A stretch of 64,000 nucleotides of DNA from Pseudomonas moorei (GTDB lineage Bacteria > Pseudomonadota > Gammaproteobacteria > Pseudomonadales > Pseudomonadaceae). The notes under the pieces were generated by a model. That model was not told the origin of the DNA, searched no databases, and saw nothing but the letters and a program-made list of their open reading frames with translations. The stretch is taken from contig NZ_VZPP01000010.1 of NCBI RefSeq assembly GCF_008801475.1, positions 1 to 64,000 of the forward strand, read 5' to 3'. Positions 1 through 6,739 of this stretch are shown here, one piece after another. Numbering within the stretch: the first letter of the stretch is position 1; each line of letters starts with the position of its first letter. Position numbers and translations under genes: made by a program.

Positions 1-254
1 CGTTGGTTACATCTTTGATTTCTCGCGGAGTAACTTGTGATGCTGATAATCTGTTGACTAGCAGTCTGACTCCACAAGCACCCACACGAATTGCTTGATT
101 CAGTTGTTAAAGAGCGGTTGGTTAAGATCTTTCGTCTCAACCGAGGCGCGCACTTACATGCACCACCCCTTATGCATCACCCTTAAAAGCTCTGATTTTA
201 TTAATAAAATCAACTACTTAGGCCAAAATCAGCTTCAAGCTGCTCGTTAGCGGG
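1..254 (-). ncRNA. rRNA operon 5' leader (partial; 16S gene lies off the left edge)
   Basis: Read on the minus strand this is the transcribed leader that precedes 16S rRNA in Pseudomonas. It contains the boxA antitermination element GCTCTTTAACA at 105-115, followed by the familiar CTGAATCAAGCAATTCGTG segment and the sequence ending at position 1 that normally sits shortly before mature 16S. boxA recruits the Nus/SuhB antitermination complex in rRNA operons. A perfect 18-nt palindrome, GATTTTATTAATAAAATC, lies at 194-211 in the leader. The 16S gene itself is not in the window. Confidence 0.85.
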
Positions 255-260
255 AGGCGA

Positions 261-316
261 ATACTACAGCATTAAAATAGGCCGTCAACCCCCGCCTAGA
301 AATTCTTTTTCCTTAC
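261..316 (-). promoter_or_regulatory. rrn P1-type promoter
   Basis: On the minus strand TTGACG (288-283) and TAGTAT (266-261) are separated by 16 bp. A GC-rich discriminator (CGCCTCCCGC) follows the -10, the usual sign of stringent control by ppGpp/DksA. Upstream of the -35, positions about 301-316 are A/T-rich, as expected for an UP element. Transcription would start near 254 and run left into the 16S leader. Confidence 0.8.
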
Positions 317-700
317 CAAAGAGCCTCGGTTGCCACTATAAAAACATCCAAGGTCCGTACAAAGCATCAGGGCAGCAGAGAACCCAGACCACGTCGTCAC
401 TGAATCGCCCCTTATTTCGAGGACGCAGACTGACCGCTTTTTGGCCGTTTTCTGGCTGTCACGACTGACCGGTTTGGGTCCTCAGTTGCCTATAGCAGCA
501 GGCCAGACTCCGCCGAATCTGATTGCTTTGTTCCCACAATGACCCACACAACATGCATCTCGTCGGAAACTCAAAAGGCGGGGAATCATAAACTTCCCCC
601 CGCCCGCCTGCTCGCGTCAAAATACACGCCAAGTATAAATTCATGTACACAAAAAGATGTACATCCAATTTAATCTATACTAATCAAGTCATTAATGTTA

Positions 701-724
701 GTTTCGAGTCTCCCTCGGGCACCA
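701..724 (+). other. tRNA 3'-end fragment (possible att site remnant)
   Basis: The sequence carries a T-loop-like TTCGAGT (703-709) and an acceptor-like CTCGGGCACCA (714-724) ending in an encoded CCA, and is followed within 10 nt by an intrinsic terminator, like the end of a tRNA gene. The matching 5' acceptor strand GCCCGAG is absent upstream, so no complete tRNA can be folded. The spacing between T-loop and CCA is one base shorter than standard. A Leu-type tRNA (GCCCGAG...CTCGGGCACCA) is the closest match I know. Displaced tRNA 3' ends are typical scars or attachment sites of integrated elements. Confidence 0.5.
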
Positions 725-733
725 AAATTAAGA

Positions 734-762
734 AAGGTCTTGCTTAGCAAGGCCTTTTTTTT
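734..762 (+). terminator. Intrinsic terminator after the tRNA fragment
   Basis: A 10-bp stem (AAGGTCTTGC at 734-743 with GCAAGGCCTT at 747-756, one G-T pair, loop TTA) is followed by a run of eight T (755-762). It would have ended transcription of the tRNA whose 3' end remains at 701-724. Confidence 0.8.
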
Positions 763-872
763 CGCCTGCAGAAAAGCCCTCGCCCCCCCACCCACCTGGA
801 GCTGGCTTGCCAGCGAAGCTCTTAAATTTCTCGCATCCTCGGTCGGTACGACCCCTCTCAAGGATTCCCCCC

Positions 873-1202
873 ATGGAACAACACCTGGAAACCGTCGCCC
901 TCTTCTCCCTCAAGCTGGCTTACGAATCGGAAGATTCAAGCCCGATTTTGCGTGACGACCTGGTCATGGGTGATTACCAGCGGGATGTGTTTGAGTTGCT
1001 GGTGCGGCGGGGGGATGTTGAGGCGATTCAGGTGAAGGTGGGTGAGTGTGTTGGGTTGGCGCTGGAGGCCTTAGGCGGAGTGGATAAACCTTTGGGGCGT
1101 GAATTGAATAAATTAGCGGCTGATTTCAGTGGTGCGCAATCGATGGACCAATTGGGTGCACCACTTTTCGCTATCAAGAATTACTTGAAAGATGTTTTAT
1201 AA
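873..1202 (+). CDS. Small hypothetical protein, 109 aa
   Basis: I do not recognise the family. The protein (MEQHLETVALFSLKL...) is acidic and mainly helical in appearance, without signal peptide or membrane segment. I chose ATG 873 over an in-frame start at 807 because the upstream part is low-complexity and matches no protein pattern, while MEQ... begins a coherent amphipathic sequence. There is no strong Shine-Dalgarno upstream of 873. It lies between the tRNA fragment and a convergent hypothetical gene, in what looks like an accessory stretch. Codon use is Pseudomonas-like in its first half and more AT-rich near the end. Confidence 0.55.
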   Translation: MEQHLETVALFSLKLAYESEDSSPILRDDLVMGDYQRDVFELLVRRGDVEAIQVKVGECVGLALEALGGVDKPLGRELNKLAADFSGAQSMDQLGAPLFAIKNYLKDVL

Positions 1203-1237
1203 GTAAAAGGGGCCAGATGAAGAGGATGAATTCCGCT

Positions 1238-1951
1238 TCAAAGCTGTGTGTATGCCTTCTCAAAGTTATCTAAAGCTTGGTCAACCTTGTATCGAAGCAT
1301 CAGAGACGCGGAAAGCTTTACCATCGCCTCGAACAGAATATGCCCCGATGGAATCTCACACTGTCCAACGCATCGACCGTAAGAATCGTCAGGTTCATAT
1401 GCATAGACAGTGTAAAAAACACCACGAGGCTCTCGGCACAATCCGACAGTTATGTGCGTAACCGAGTGATCCCTAACATTTGACTCCGGCAGTGAGAACT
1501 CCAATACGTCATCGAACGGAATGAACATAGCGGAAGCTGACATCACGAAGAGACCCGCGATATCCAGCGACTCTTCTACAGAATGCAGGTCAGGAGTGTT
1601 GTATTCGTGTTCAAGAACATTCCGCATCTTAACTACTTTGCGCAAAAGGCTTGGCGCCAATAAGCCTAGCGCACGCAATCGCTCTATTTTTTTCGGTACA
1701 TTCAATTCGAACGACTGATAACCAAAAGAAATCAGCAACTGATCAAGCTGACAGACAATTGCCCTCTTTGCATTAGTCGTTGCGTTGATAAGCGCAGACA
1801 GACCACCTCGTTCAAAATCGTCTTCTGCCAAGCTGAGGAACTCAGCAGGCGAAGTTTTTAGCTCCTCCAACGTAAAGCTGCCACCACCTAAATTTACTGC
1901 ACATTTGCTCAAATCGAATTCATGAGCGTGGCAAAACTCTTTGATATTCAT
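1238..1951 (-). CDS. Hypothetical protein with HEPN-like RxxxxH motif
   Basis: A 237-aa soluble protein of AT-richer composition than its neighbours, suggesting recent transfer. Residues 110-115 read RNVLEH, an R-x4-H motif embedded in a helical region, the arrangement seen at the active site of HEPN-domain RNases and in HEPN-type accessory proteins. The N-terminal ~100 residues are helical and the last ~80 include beta-rich stretches, with no family I recognise. No nucleotidyltransferase (MNT) partner is adjacent, so a HEPN/MNT pair is not supported. The function is unknown; HEPN is a motif-level inference only. Confidence 0.6.
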   Translation of the reverse strand: MNIKEFCHAHEFDLSKCAVNLGGGSFTLEELKTSPAEFLSLAEDDFERGGLSALINATTNAKRAIVCQLDQLLISFGYQSFELNVPKKIERLRALGLLAPSLLRKVVKMRNVLEHEYNTPDLHSVEESLDIAGLFVMSASAMFIPFDDVLEFSLPESNVRDHSVTHITVGLCREPRGVFYTVYAYEPDDSYGRCVGQCEIPSGHILFEAMVKLSASLMLRYKVDQALDNFEKAYTQL

Positions 1952-2154
1952 CTTAACGACCAGGCTAATGGGCAGCCCAAGTGGCTGCGGTAAACTCAGT
2001 CTATCAGCGACTCAACCGAGATCACTTACTCACGCAAAGTTGATTAGTGCTTGATAGCCCACAGTTGAATATGTTTTCGACCCAGCTACATTCGACGGAA
2101 AGCTCATTGTCGTCGAGGTTGCAGGAAAAGGATCTGCACGATACCCTCCCCACC

Positions 2155-2387
2155 GTCGCTGCCAATTCAGCGACCGGGTGTGAGAGCCCGAAATAATCAA
2201 GGCGCAAAGCGCCCCAAAACCTATCGTGGCGTTTTTTTTCGTCTGCGATATGGCTTTATGGCGGCTGTGCGTGGGAGACCTTCGGGTCTACCGGTTGCCT
2301 TGATTGCCGGTTTCTCACCCCACGCACGGCTGTCACCCAAGCCCGTGAGAAGGCTCGTGGCAACTCCTCAAATCAAGGATGTTGACC
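2155..2387 (+). ncRNA. C4-antisense-like structured leader RNA, copy A
   Basis: The element starts with a perfect hairpin (GTCGCTG 2155-2161 / CAGCGAC 2168-2174). Then come segments a1 (GTGAGA, 2180-2185) and b1 (AATCAAGGC, 2195-2203), an attenuator-like pair of hairpins ending in T8 (2201-2239), and a long stem (2260-2275 with 2320-2335) enclosing a UUCG-capped hairpin (AGACC/GGTCT) and a CCGG hairpin. The loop and flank of that last hairpin carry GCCTTGATT (2297-2305) and TCTCAC (2313-2318), complementary to b1 and a1. A second pair, a2 (GTGAGA, 2345-2350) and b2 (AATCAAGG, 2371-2378), overlaps the Shine-Dalgarno of the next ORF. This is the layout of the phage P1/P7 C4 RNA. A diverged copy lies at 40701-40941. 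Confidence 0.7.
2201..2239 (+). terminator. Attenuator-like terminator inside RNA copy A
   Basis: GGCGC (2201-2205) can pair with GCGCC (2209-2213) as a small hairpin. Alternatively CGCC (2210-2213) pairs with GGCG (2228-2231), directly followed by eight T, as a weak intrinsic terminator. The two are mutually exclusive. Copy B has the same arrangement with a stronger terminator stem. Confidence 0.5.
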
Positions 2388-2492
2388 ATGAACAATATAA
2401 ATCCGTTTGAAATTCGGCTTTCCCCTCTACGCAACCCCCAATCCCGCAACACCCTCCCCCACCACCTCTCCCTCATCGGAGGTGGCCAATGA
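2388..2492 (+). CDS. 34-aa leader ORF translationally coupled to DUF3077-like gene (copy A)
   Basis: ATG 2388 is preceded by AAGGA (2375-2379) at 8-nt spacing. That Shine-Dalgarno lies inside segment b2 of the upstream RNA, so pairing with the antisense segment would block it. The predicted peptide begins MNNINPFEIRL and ends ...LIGGGQ. Its last codons contain GGAGGT (2478-2483), the Shine-Dalgarno of the next gene, and its TGA overlaps that gene's ATG (ATGA, 2489-2492). Copy B has an equivalent 20-aa ORF beginning MNAIGL. The peptide sequences are poorly conserved, suggesting that translation matters more than product. Confidence 0.6.
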   Translation: MNNINPFEIRLSPLRNPQSRNTLPHHLSLIGGGQ

Positions 2493-2800
2493 CCCACCAA
2501 CCCGAACTCAAAACCATCGGCCTGACCCCCGCCCTCTACTGCGCGGACCAAGCGCTGTTCCATGTCACGCGCGACGTTCCCCTCGGTGATGCATTGGCCA
2601 TGGCTTCCGATTTTTTGTTTCTGGCCAAGGCGCTGACCCAGGACGCGGCGTATGCCAAGGACACGGACTATCAGGCCTGGGCGGCGCATTATTTGACGGC
2701 GATGAGCAAGGCGGTGGTGGATGATGCGGTGAAGGTTCTGACGCGGGATCGGACGTCGGTGTCCATGCCGAAGCGGGCGGGGGCCAAGTCTGGGGGGTAG
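2489..2800 (+). CDS. DUF3077-like small protein (copy A)
   Basis: A 103-aa soluble protein of the Pseudomonas family I recognise as DUF3077. It shows the conserved start (LKTIGLTP), the LFxV/I core and the C-terminal helix WAAHYLTAMSKAVVDDAVKVL. It is a paralogue of the gene at 41011-41289, where the equivalent helix is WASHFLQDMSKAIIDDVVKVL. No biochemical function is known to me. ATG 2489 overlaps the stop of the leader ORF and has a strong GGAGGT 5 nt upstream, so translation is probably coupled. A REP pair and a hairpin follow the gene. Confidence 0.8.
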   Translation: MTHQPELKTIGLTPALYCADQALFHVTRDVPLGDALAMASDFLFLAKALTQDAAYAKDTDYQAWAAHYLTAMSKAVVDDAVKVLTRDRTSVSMPKRAGAKSGG

Positions 2801-2812
2801 TGGTTGAGCGTT

Positions 2813-2901
2813 GTGGGGGCAAGCTTGCTGGCGATGGCGGTCTGTCAGTCAACTTCTCTGTTGAATTGGATGGCCTCATCGCTGGCAAGCCAGCTCCCAC
2901 A
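2813..2901. repeat. REP pair (BIME)
   Basis: Two inverted REP copies: GTGGGGGCAAGCTTGCTGGC at the left and the GCTGGCAAGCCAGCTCCCAC form at the right, separated by about 50 bp. They follow the DUF3077-like gene and resemble the many REP palindromes between genes in this window. Confidence 0.8.
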
Positions 2902-2931
2902 GGTTTTTGTGTGTTGGCGGGGGTAGGGATC

Positions 2932-2955
2932 AGCCCCGATTTTATTCGGGGCTTT
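2932..2955 (+). terminator. Hairpin terminator between convergent genes
   Basis: AGCCCCGA (2932-2939) pairs perfectly with TCGGGGCT (2945-2952), followed by a short T tract. It closes the DUF3077 cassette; the ion-channel gene converges from the other side. Confidence 0.65.
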
Positions 2956-2982
2956 CGATGGTTTGGCTTCAGCTTCGACGCC

Positions 2983-3324
2983 CTACTCCCCGTGCTCCAT
3001 CGCCTTTACGGTCACTTCAATCGCCCGAATACTGATCGCGGCAAAGATCGCGGTCATCAGCACGCCGTTGAAACCCAGCATGATCGCCAACACCCGCGAC
3101 ACCGCCAGTTTGGGCGCCAGGTCGCCGTAGCCGATGGTCAGGCCGGTCACGAAGGCGAAGTAGATGCCGTCGAACGGTTTCCAGCCTTCCAGGTAGCCGA
3201 TGATCAGGCCGAACAGCACGATCACGAAGATCAGGATGGAGAAGATCGGCCAGACCACCCGGAAGTAGAACCAGACGGTTTTGTAAAACTCATGACGCAC
3301 GTGGGCTGCGTGAGAGAGGCTCAT
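2983..3324 (-). CDS. Two-TM potassium channel family protein (Ion_trans_2)
   Basis: A 113-aa membrane protein with two hydrophobic segments (about residues 22-45 and 73-98) flanking a pore loop. It carries the potassium selectivity filter TIGYGD at 63-68. This is the minimal pore-domain architecture of KcsA-type channels; no cytoplasmic RCK or cyclic-nucleotide domain is present. It probably sits in the inner membrane as a tetramer and conducts K+. I chose ATG 3324 rather than 3369 because AGGAAA precedes it and the upstream 15 residues do not resemble the family. It is monocistronic and convergent with the DUF3077 cassette. Confidence 0.85.
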   Translation of the reverse strand: MSLSHAAHVRHEFYKTVWFYFRVVWPIFSILIFVIVLFGLIIGYLEGWKPFDGIYFAFVTGLTIGYGDLAPKLAVSRVLAIMLGFNGVLMTAIFAAISIRAIEVTVKAMEHGE

Positions 3325-3429
3325 GGCACAGGTTTCCTGGGTTGTCAGCACCCCATCAGCTTGGCACACGCAGAGGATTTTGAAGGTCGAACCCTAAGGG
3401 GCTTATAGCCGGGCTGACGCTCCCTGCCC

Positions 3430-3894
3430 TCATTCGATTTCAATGGGCCCTTTGGTCCCGGCATCGCTGTCGGTCCAGTAATCCTCCCCCGTCAACCGAC
3501 GATCACCCTGAATCGTGAAGGTGATCTTGCCCTGACGAAATTGCAGCGTGCCATCGGTGCGCTTGGCGTTGACCCGCTTGCCATTAACCCAGACCTGCTC
3601 CTTGGCATCGATGCGAATGGTGGCAACGGTCGCCCCCGAATCGCTTTTGGCCACCCATTGCCCGGCATACGGGGTCGGTGTGGTTGCACTGTCCGTCGCG
3701 GCTGGCGCTTGTGGATTACTGAACCCGGCCTTGGCATTTTCCGCCTGGGACTTGTGGATATCGCAGCCTTCCAGCTCGCTCATCTGGGTGCAGCCGGATT
3801 GCTCAAGTTGCTGGCGGTACTTGTCGTTGATGGCATGTGCAGGGGTTTGCACCCCGATCAACATGGCCAGTGCTGGCAGGATGATCCTTTTCAT
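3430..3894 (-). CDS. Periplasmic hypothetical protein, 154 aa
   Basis: It begins with a clear Sec signal peptide (MKRIILPALAMLIGVQTPAHA, cleavage after AHA at about residue 21). The mature part has a Cys pair (C35, C44), a Pro/Ala/Thr linker at about 62-75, and a C-terminal beta-rich domain of about 75 residues (YAGQWVAKSD...). It looks like a small exported lipocalin- or OB-like domain, but I recognise no named family. The product should be periplasmic. It is monocistronic and divergent from the PhoD-like gene at 4113. Confidence 0.7.
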   Translation of the reverse strand: MKRIILPALAMLIGVQTPAHAINDKYRQQLEQSGCTQMSELEGCDIHKSQAENAKAGFSNPQAPAATDSATTPTPYAGQWVAKSDSGATVATIRIDAKEQVWVNGKRVNAKRTDGTLQFRQGKITFTIQGDRRLTGEDYWTDSDAGTKGPIEIE

Positions 3895-4112
3895 AGGTCT
3901 ACTCGTGTGGTCAGGGTCTTCTCGAAGGCTGGCAAATTGCGTGGCAGGTTCACTGTGGTTGGTGCTTTTGACTCAAATGACCCACTGTTTATCCCAAGTC
4001 CAGTGAATTTCATGCATCGTCACCCGCGAGGGCTGCTCACAAGCCTTAACAGGTCGCCACGAAGACCTGCGCTATCATCGCCCGCCTGCGCACCCTAGAG
4101 CCTTGAACCCGG

Positions 4113-6035
4113 ATGTCTGCCACCCTGCCTTTGCCTGCTGATCATCATTCAATGCCCCCGGTCCTGGTCGGCCCGTTGTTACGGCGTCTGGAACCGACGC
4201 GGCTGGTGATGTGGCTGGTGGGCTCGCGGACGCTGGCGTTGACGCTGCGCGTGCAGGGCATCGCCGATATTCGCCTGGATGCCGGGCAATGCACGGTCAT
4301 CCAGGTGGGCACGCAGGCCTTCGTGCATTTGATCGACGTGCCGCTGGAGACCGCCCTGCCCTGGGACACGTTGATCGAGTACGACCTGCTGATCGACGAC
4401 GCACAAACAGGCATCGCCGACTGGGCGCCCCATCTGTTGTATGGCGATGCCCGGCGTCCGAATTTCGTTCTGCGCTCACGCATCGATCAGTTGCTGCACG
4501 GCTCCTGCCGCAAGCCCCATCACCCGTCGGCCGACGGTTTGCTGTGTGTCGATGCCTTGCTGGCGCAACCTCATGAAGCCCGGGAGCGCCCGGCGCTGTT
4601 GATGATGAGCGGCGATCAGGTGTACGCCGACGATGTCGCCGGGCCGATGCTGCGGGCCATTCATGCCTTGATCGAGCGACTGGGGTTGTTCGGCGAGCAC
4701 CTGGAAGGCGCCGTGGTCAGCGACAGCGCCAAACTCTACGAGCATCCCGCCAGCTACTACCACCGTGCGGATTTGTTACCGGCGCTTGAGAGCAACGAGA
4801 CCCTGCGCGAGCGATTTTTCGGCGGGGCGCGCAAGCCGATTTTCACCAGCAGCAATGCCGACAACCATCTGGTGACCTTCGCCGAAGTCATGGCCATGTA
4901 TGTGCTGGTCTGGTCGCCGACGCCCTGGACCTTGATCGCCCCGCAGCCGCCGGCCCTGACGCCGGACAGGGCTCAACGTTATGCGCTGGAACAAACCCGC
5001 ATCGATGGTTTCAAGGCCGGGCTCGGCCAAGTCGCCCGGGCGCTGGCGCACTTGCCGACGCTGATGATTTTCGATGACCACGATATTACCGATGACTGGA
5101 ACCTTTCCGCGCAATGGGAGGAAACGGCCTACGGCCATCCGTTTTCCAGGCGCATCATCGGCAACGCCCTGCTGGCCTACATGCTGTGCCAGGGCTGGGG
5201 CAACAACCCGGATGCCTTCAGCGGCGTCGTGGAAAAAGCGCGGCTGTTGAGTGCGACCGGGCAAGACCGTTACCTCGACAGCCCTGTGCAAGATGACTTG
5301 ATCGACCAATTGCTGAAGTTTCAGAACTGGCACTACGTGCTGCCTACCCAGCCGGCCATGGTGGTGATCGACACCCGCACCCGGCGCTGGCGCAGCGAAA
5401 TGAACCTCAAGCAACCCTCGGGCCTGCTCGACTGGGAAGCCTTGAGCGAACTGCAACAGGCACTGCTCGACCACCCGTGCGCGATCATCGTTTCGCCTGC
5501 GCCGATCTTCGGCGTGAAACTGATCGAGACCGTGCAGCGGGTGTTCAGTGGGTGCGGTTATCCACTGCTGGTGGACGCGGAAAACTGGATGGCCCATCGC
5601 GGTGCGGCGCAGGTGATCCTGAACATTTTCCGACACTCACGTACGCCGGCTAATTACGTGGTGCTGTCGGGGGATGTGCATTATTCCTTCGTCTACGAAG
5701 TGCTGATCCGACACCGCAAGGCCGGGCCGCATATCTGGCAGATCACCAGCAGCGGCATCAAGAACGAATTCCCCCGCGCCCTGCTCGAGTGGTTCGATCG
5801 CCTCAACCGCTGGCTGTACTCGCCGCGCTCGCCGCTCAACTGGCTGACCAAACGTCGACGCCTGCGCATCGTGCCGCACGTCCCCGAGCATGCCGAGGCC
5901 GGTGAACGGTTATGGAATTCGGCGGGGATCGGCCAGGTGTTTTTCAATGACCAGGGTCAGCCGCAGGATATCTATCAGCACAACGCCAGTGGTGCGCCGA
6001 AGACGCGCATGGTGCCACCTGCCAATGAGGACTGA
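4113..6035 (+). CDS. PhoD-like metallophosphatase
   Basis: A 640-aa protein of the alkaline phosphatase D / PhoD-like superfamily. Metal-binding signatures are visible: GDQVYADD (167-174), a DDHDITDDWN block near 320-330 and SGDVHYS near 516-522. This is the order found in PhoD-type phosphodiesterase/phosphomonoesterases. The N-terminal ~120 residues form a beta-rich domain. There is no signal peptide, so unlike classical exported PhoD this member should be cytoplasmic. The substrate cannot be told from sequence. It is a single gene, followed by a REP pair. Confidence 0.85.
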   Translation: MSATLPLPADHHSMPPVLVGPLLRRLEPTRLVMWLVGSRTLALTLRVQGIADIRLDAGQCTVIQVGTQAFVHLIDVPLETALPWDTLIEYDLLIDDAQTGIADWAPHLLYGDARRPNFVLRSRIDQLLHGSCRKPHHPSADGLLCVDALLAQPHEARERPALLMMSGDQVYADDVAGPMLRAIHALIERLGLFGEHLEGAVVSDSAKLYEHPASYYHRADLLPALESNETLRERFFGGARKPIFTSSNADNHLVTFAEVMAMYVLVWSPTPWTLIAPQPPALTPDRAQRYALEQTRIDGFKAGLGQVARALAHLPTLMIFDDHDITDDWNLSAQWEETAYGHPFSRRIIGNALLAYMLCQGWGNNPDAFSGVVEKARLLSATGQDRYLDSPVQDDLIDQLLKFQNWHYVLPTQPAMVVIDTRTRRWRSEMNLKQPSGLLDWEALSELQQALLDHPCAIIVSPAPIFGVKLIETVQRVFSGCGYPLLVDAENWMAHRGAAQVILNIFRHSRTPANYVVLSGDVHYSFVYEVLIRHRKAGPHIWQITSSGIKNEFPRALLEWFDRLNRWLYSPRSPLNWLTKRRRLRIVPHVPEHAEAGERLWNSAGIGQVFFNDQGQPQDIYQHNASGAPKTRMVPPANED

Positions 6036-6074
6036 AGGGATGACAGCCGTTCGTGATCATGACCGCAAACCTGT

Positions 6075-6172
6075 AGAGCCAGCCTGCTGGCGATGAACCC
6101 GGGTGCGCCGCGTTTAACCAGGCCACACGCGTTATCGTTGACGACCATCGCGAGCAGGCTCGCTCCTACAAT
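6075..6172. repeat. REP pair (BIME)
   Basis: A GAGCCAGCCTGCTGGCGATG form at the left and a CCATCGCGAGCAGGCTCGCT form at the right lie in the gap between the PhoD-like gene and the P-loop gene. Confidence 0.75.
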
Positions 6173-6202
6173 GGATCGTGTCACTCATGGAGGCGATGCC
6201 CA

Positions 6203-6703
6203 TTGGACCTCACTCGAACCCTGATCATCGGCAACTCAGGTTCCGGCAAGAGCTGGCTGGCTGAACGGCTGGCGCAGCAGTTGCACGCGCCATGCACCGA
6301 CCTTGATCGCCTTCACTGGATTTCTGACGAACACAGCATCGCCCGTCCCCGCAACGAAGCGTTGGCCATGGCACGGGTGGCGGCCAGTGAAGAACGCTGG
6401 GTCATCGAAGGCGTTTATGGCTGGATCGCCAGCGAACTCCTGCCCCGCGCCACCGCGTTGGTCTGGTTGAGTGTTGAAGATGAGGGCTGCGTGGCCAACA
6501 TTCGCCAGCGCGAGGCCGGGCGCGACGAAAATGACCCGTTGCTGATCGCCTTGCTGGACTGGGCCGGCAGCTATCGCCAGCGTGAGGGGTCCAGTGGGTT
6601 TGCTGCGCATCAGCGGTTGTTCGAGGATTTCACTGGCTCGCGCATTCAGCTGGCGAATCGGGCGCAAATCACCCACTTCGCCTCACAGACTCCGCCTGTG
6701 TAG
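6203..6703 (+). CDS. P-loop NTPase, adenylate-kinase-like (FlaR/topology-modulation type)
   Basis: A 166-aa protein starting with a Walker A motif, GNSGSGKS (about 10-17), followed by LDRLHW, typical of the small AAA/adenylate-kinase-like proteins often annotated as topology modulation protein FlaR. The usual Arg-rich lid (NIRQREAGRDEND) is present at about 109-121. Translation probably begins at TTG 6203, because GGAGGCG lies 8 nt upstream and the ATGs nearby are in another frame. The biological substrate is unknown. It converges with the ArgD-like gene. Confidence 0.75.
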   Translation: MDLTRTLIIGNSGSGKSWLAERLAQQLHAPCTDLDRLHWISDEHSIARPRNEALAMARVAASEERWVIEGVYGWIASELLPRATALVWLSVEDEGCVANIRQREAGRDENDPLLIALLDWAGSYRQREGSSGFAAHQRLFEDFTGSRIQLANRAQITHFASQTPPV

Positions 6704-6739
6704 GAGTCGCCACTAGCGGCTCCTGCACGATAGCCCGGT

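Noticed and set aside
459-668. 69-codon minus-strand frame in the AT-rich stretch near the tRNA fragment
   Set aside because: No ribosome site, no recognisable sequence pattern and Cys-rich random-looking composition.
701-724. Complete tRNA gene
   Set aside because: No 5' acceptor strand complementary to CTCGGGC and no D or anticodon arm upstream; only a 3' end remains.
2180-2410. A 76-codon reading frame through RNA copy A
   Set aside because: It follows the RNA scaffold, has no ribosome site, and the frame is not kept in copy B, whose conserved features are base-pairing ones.
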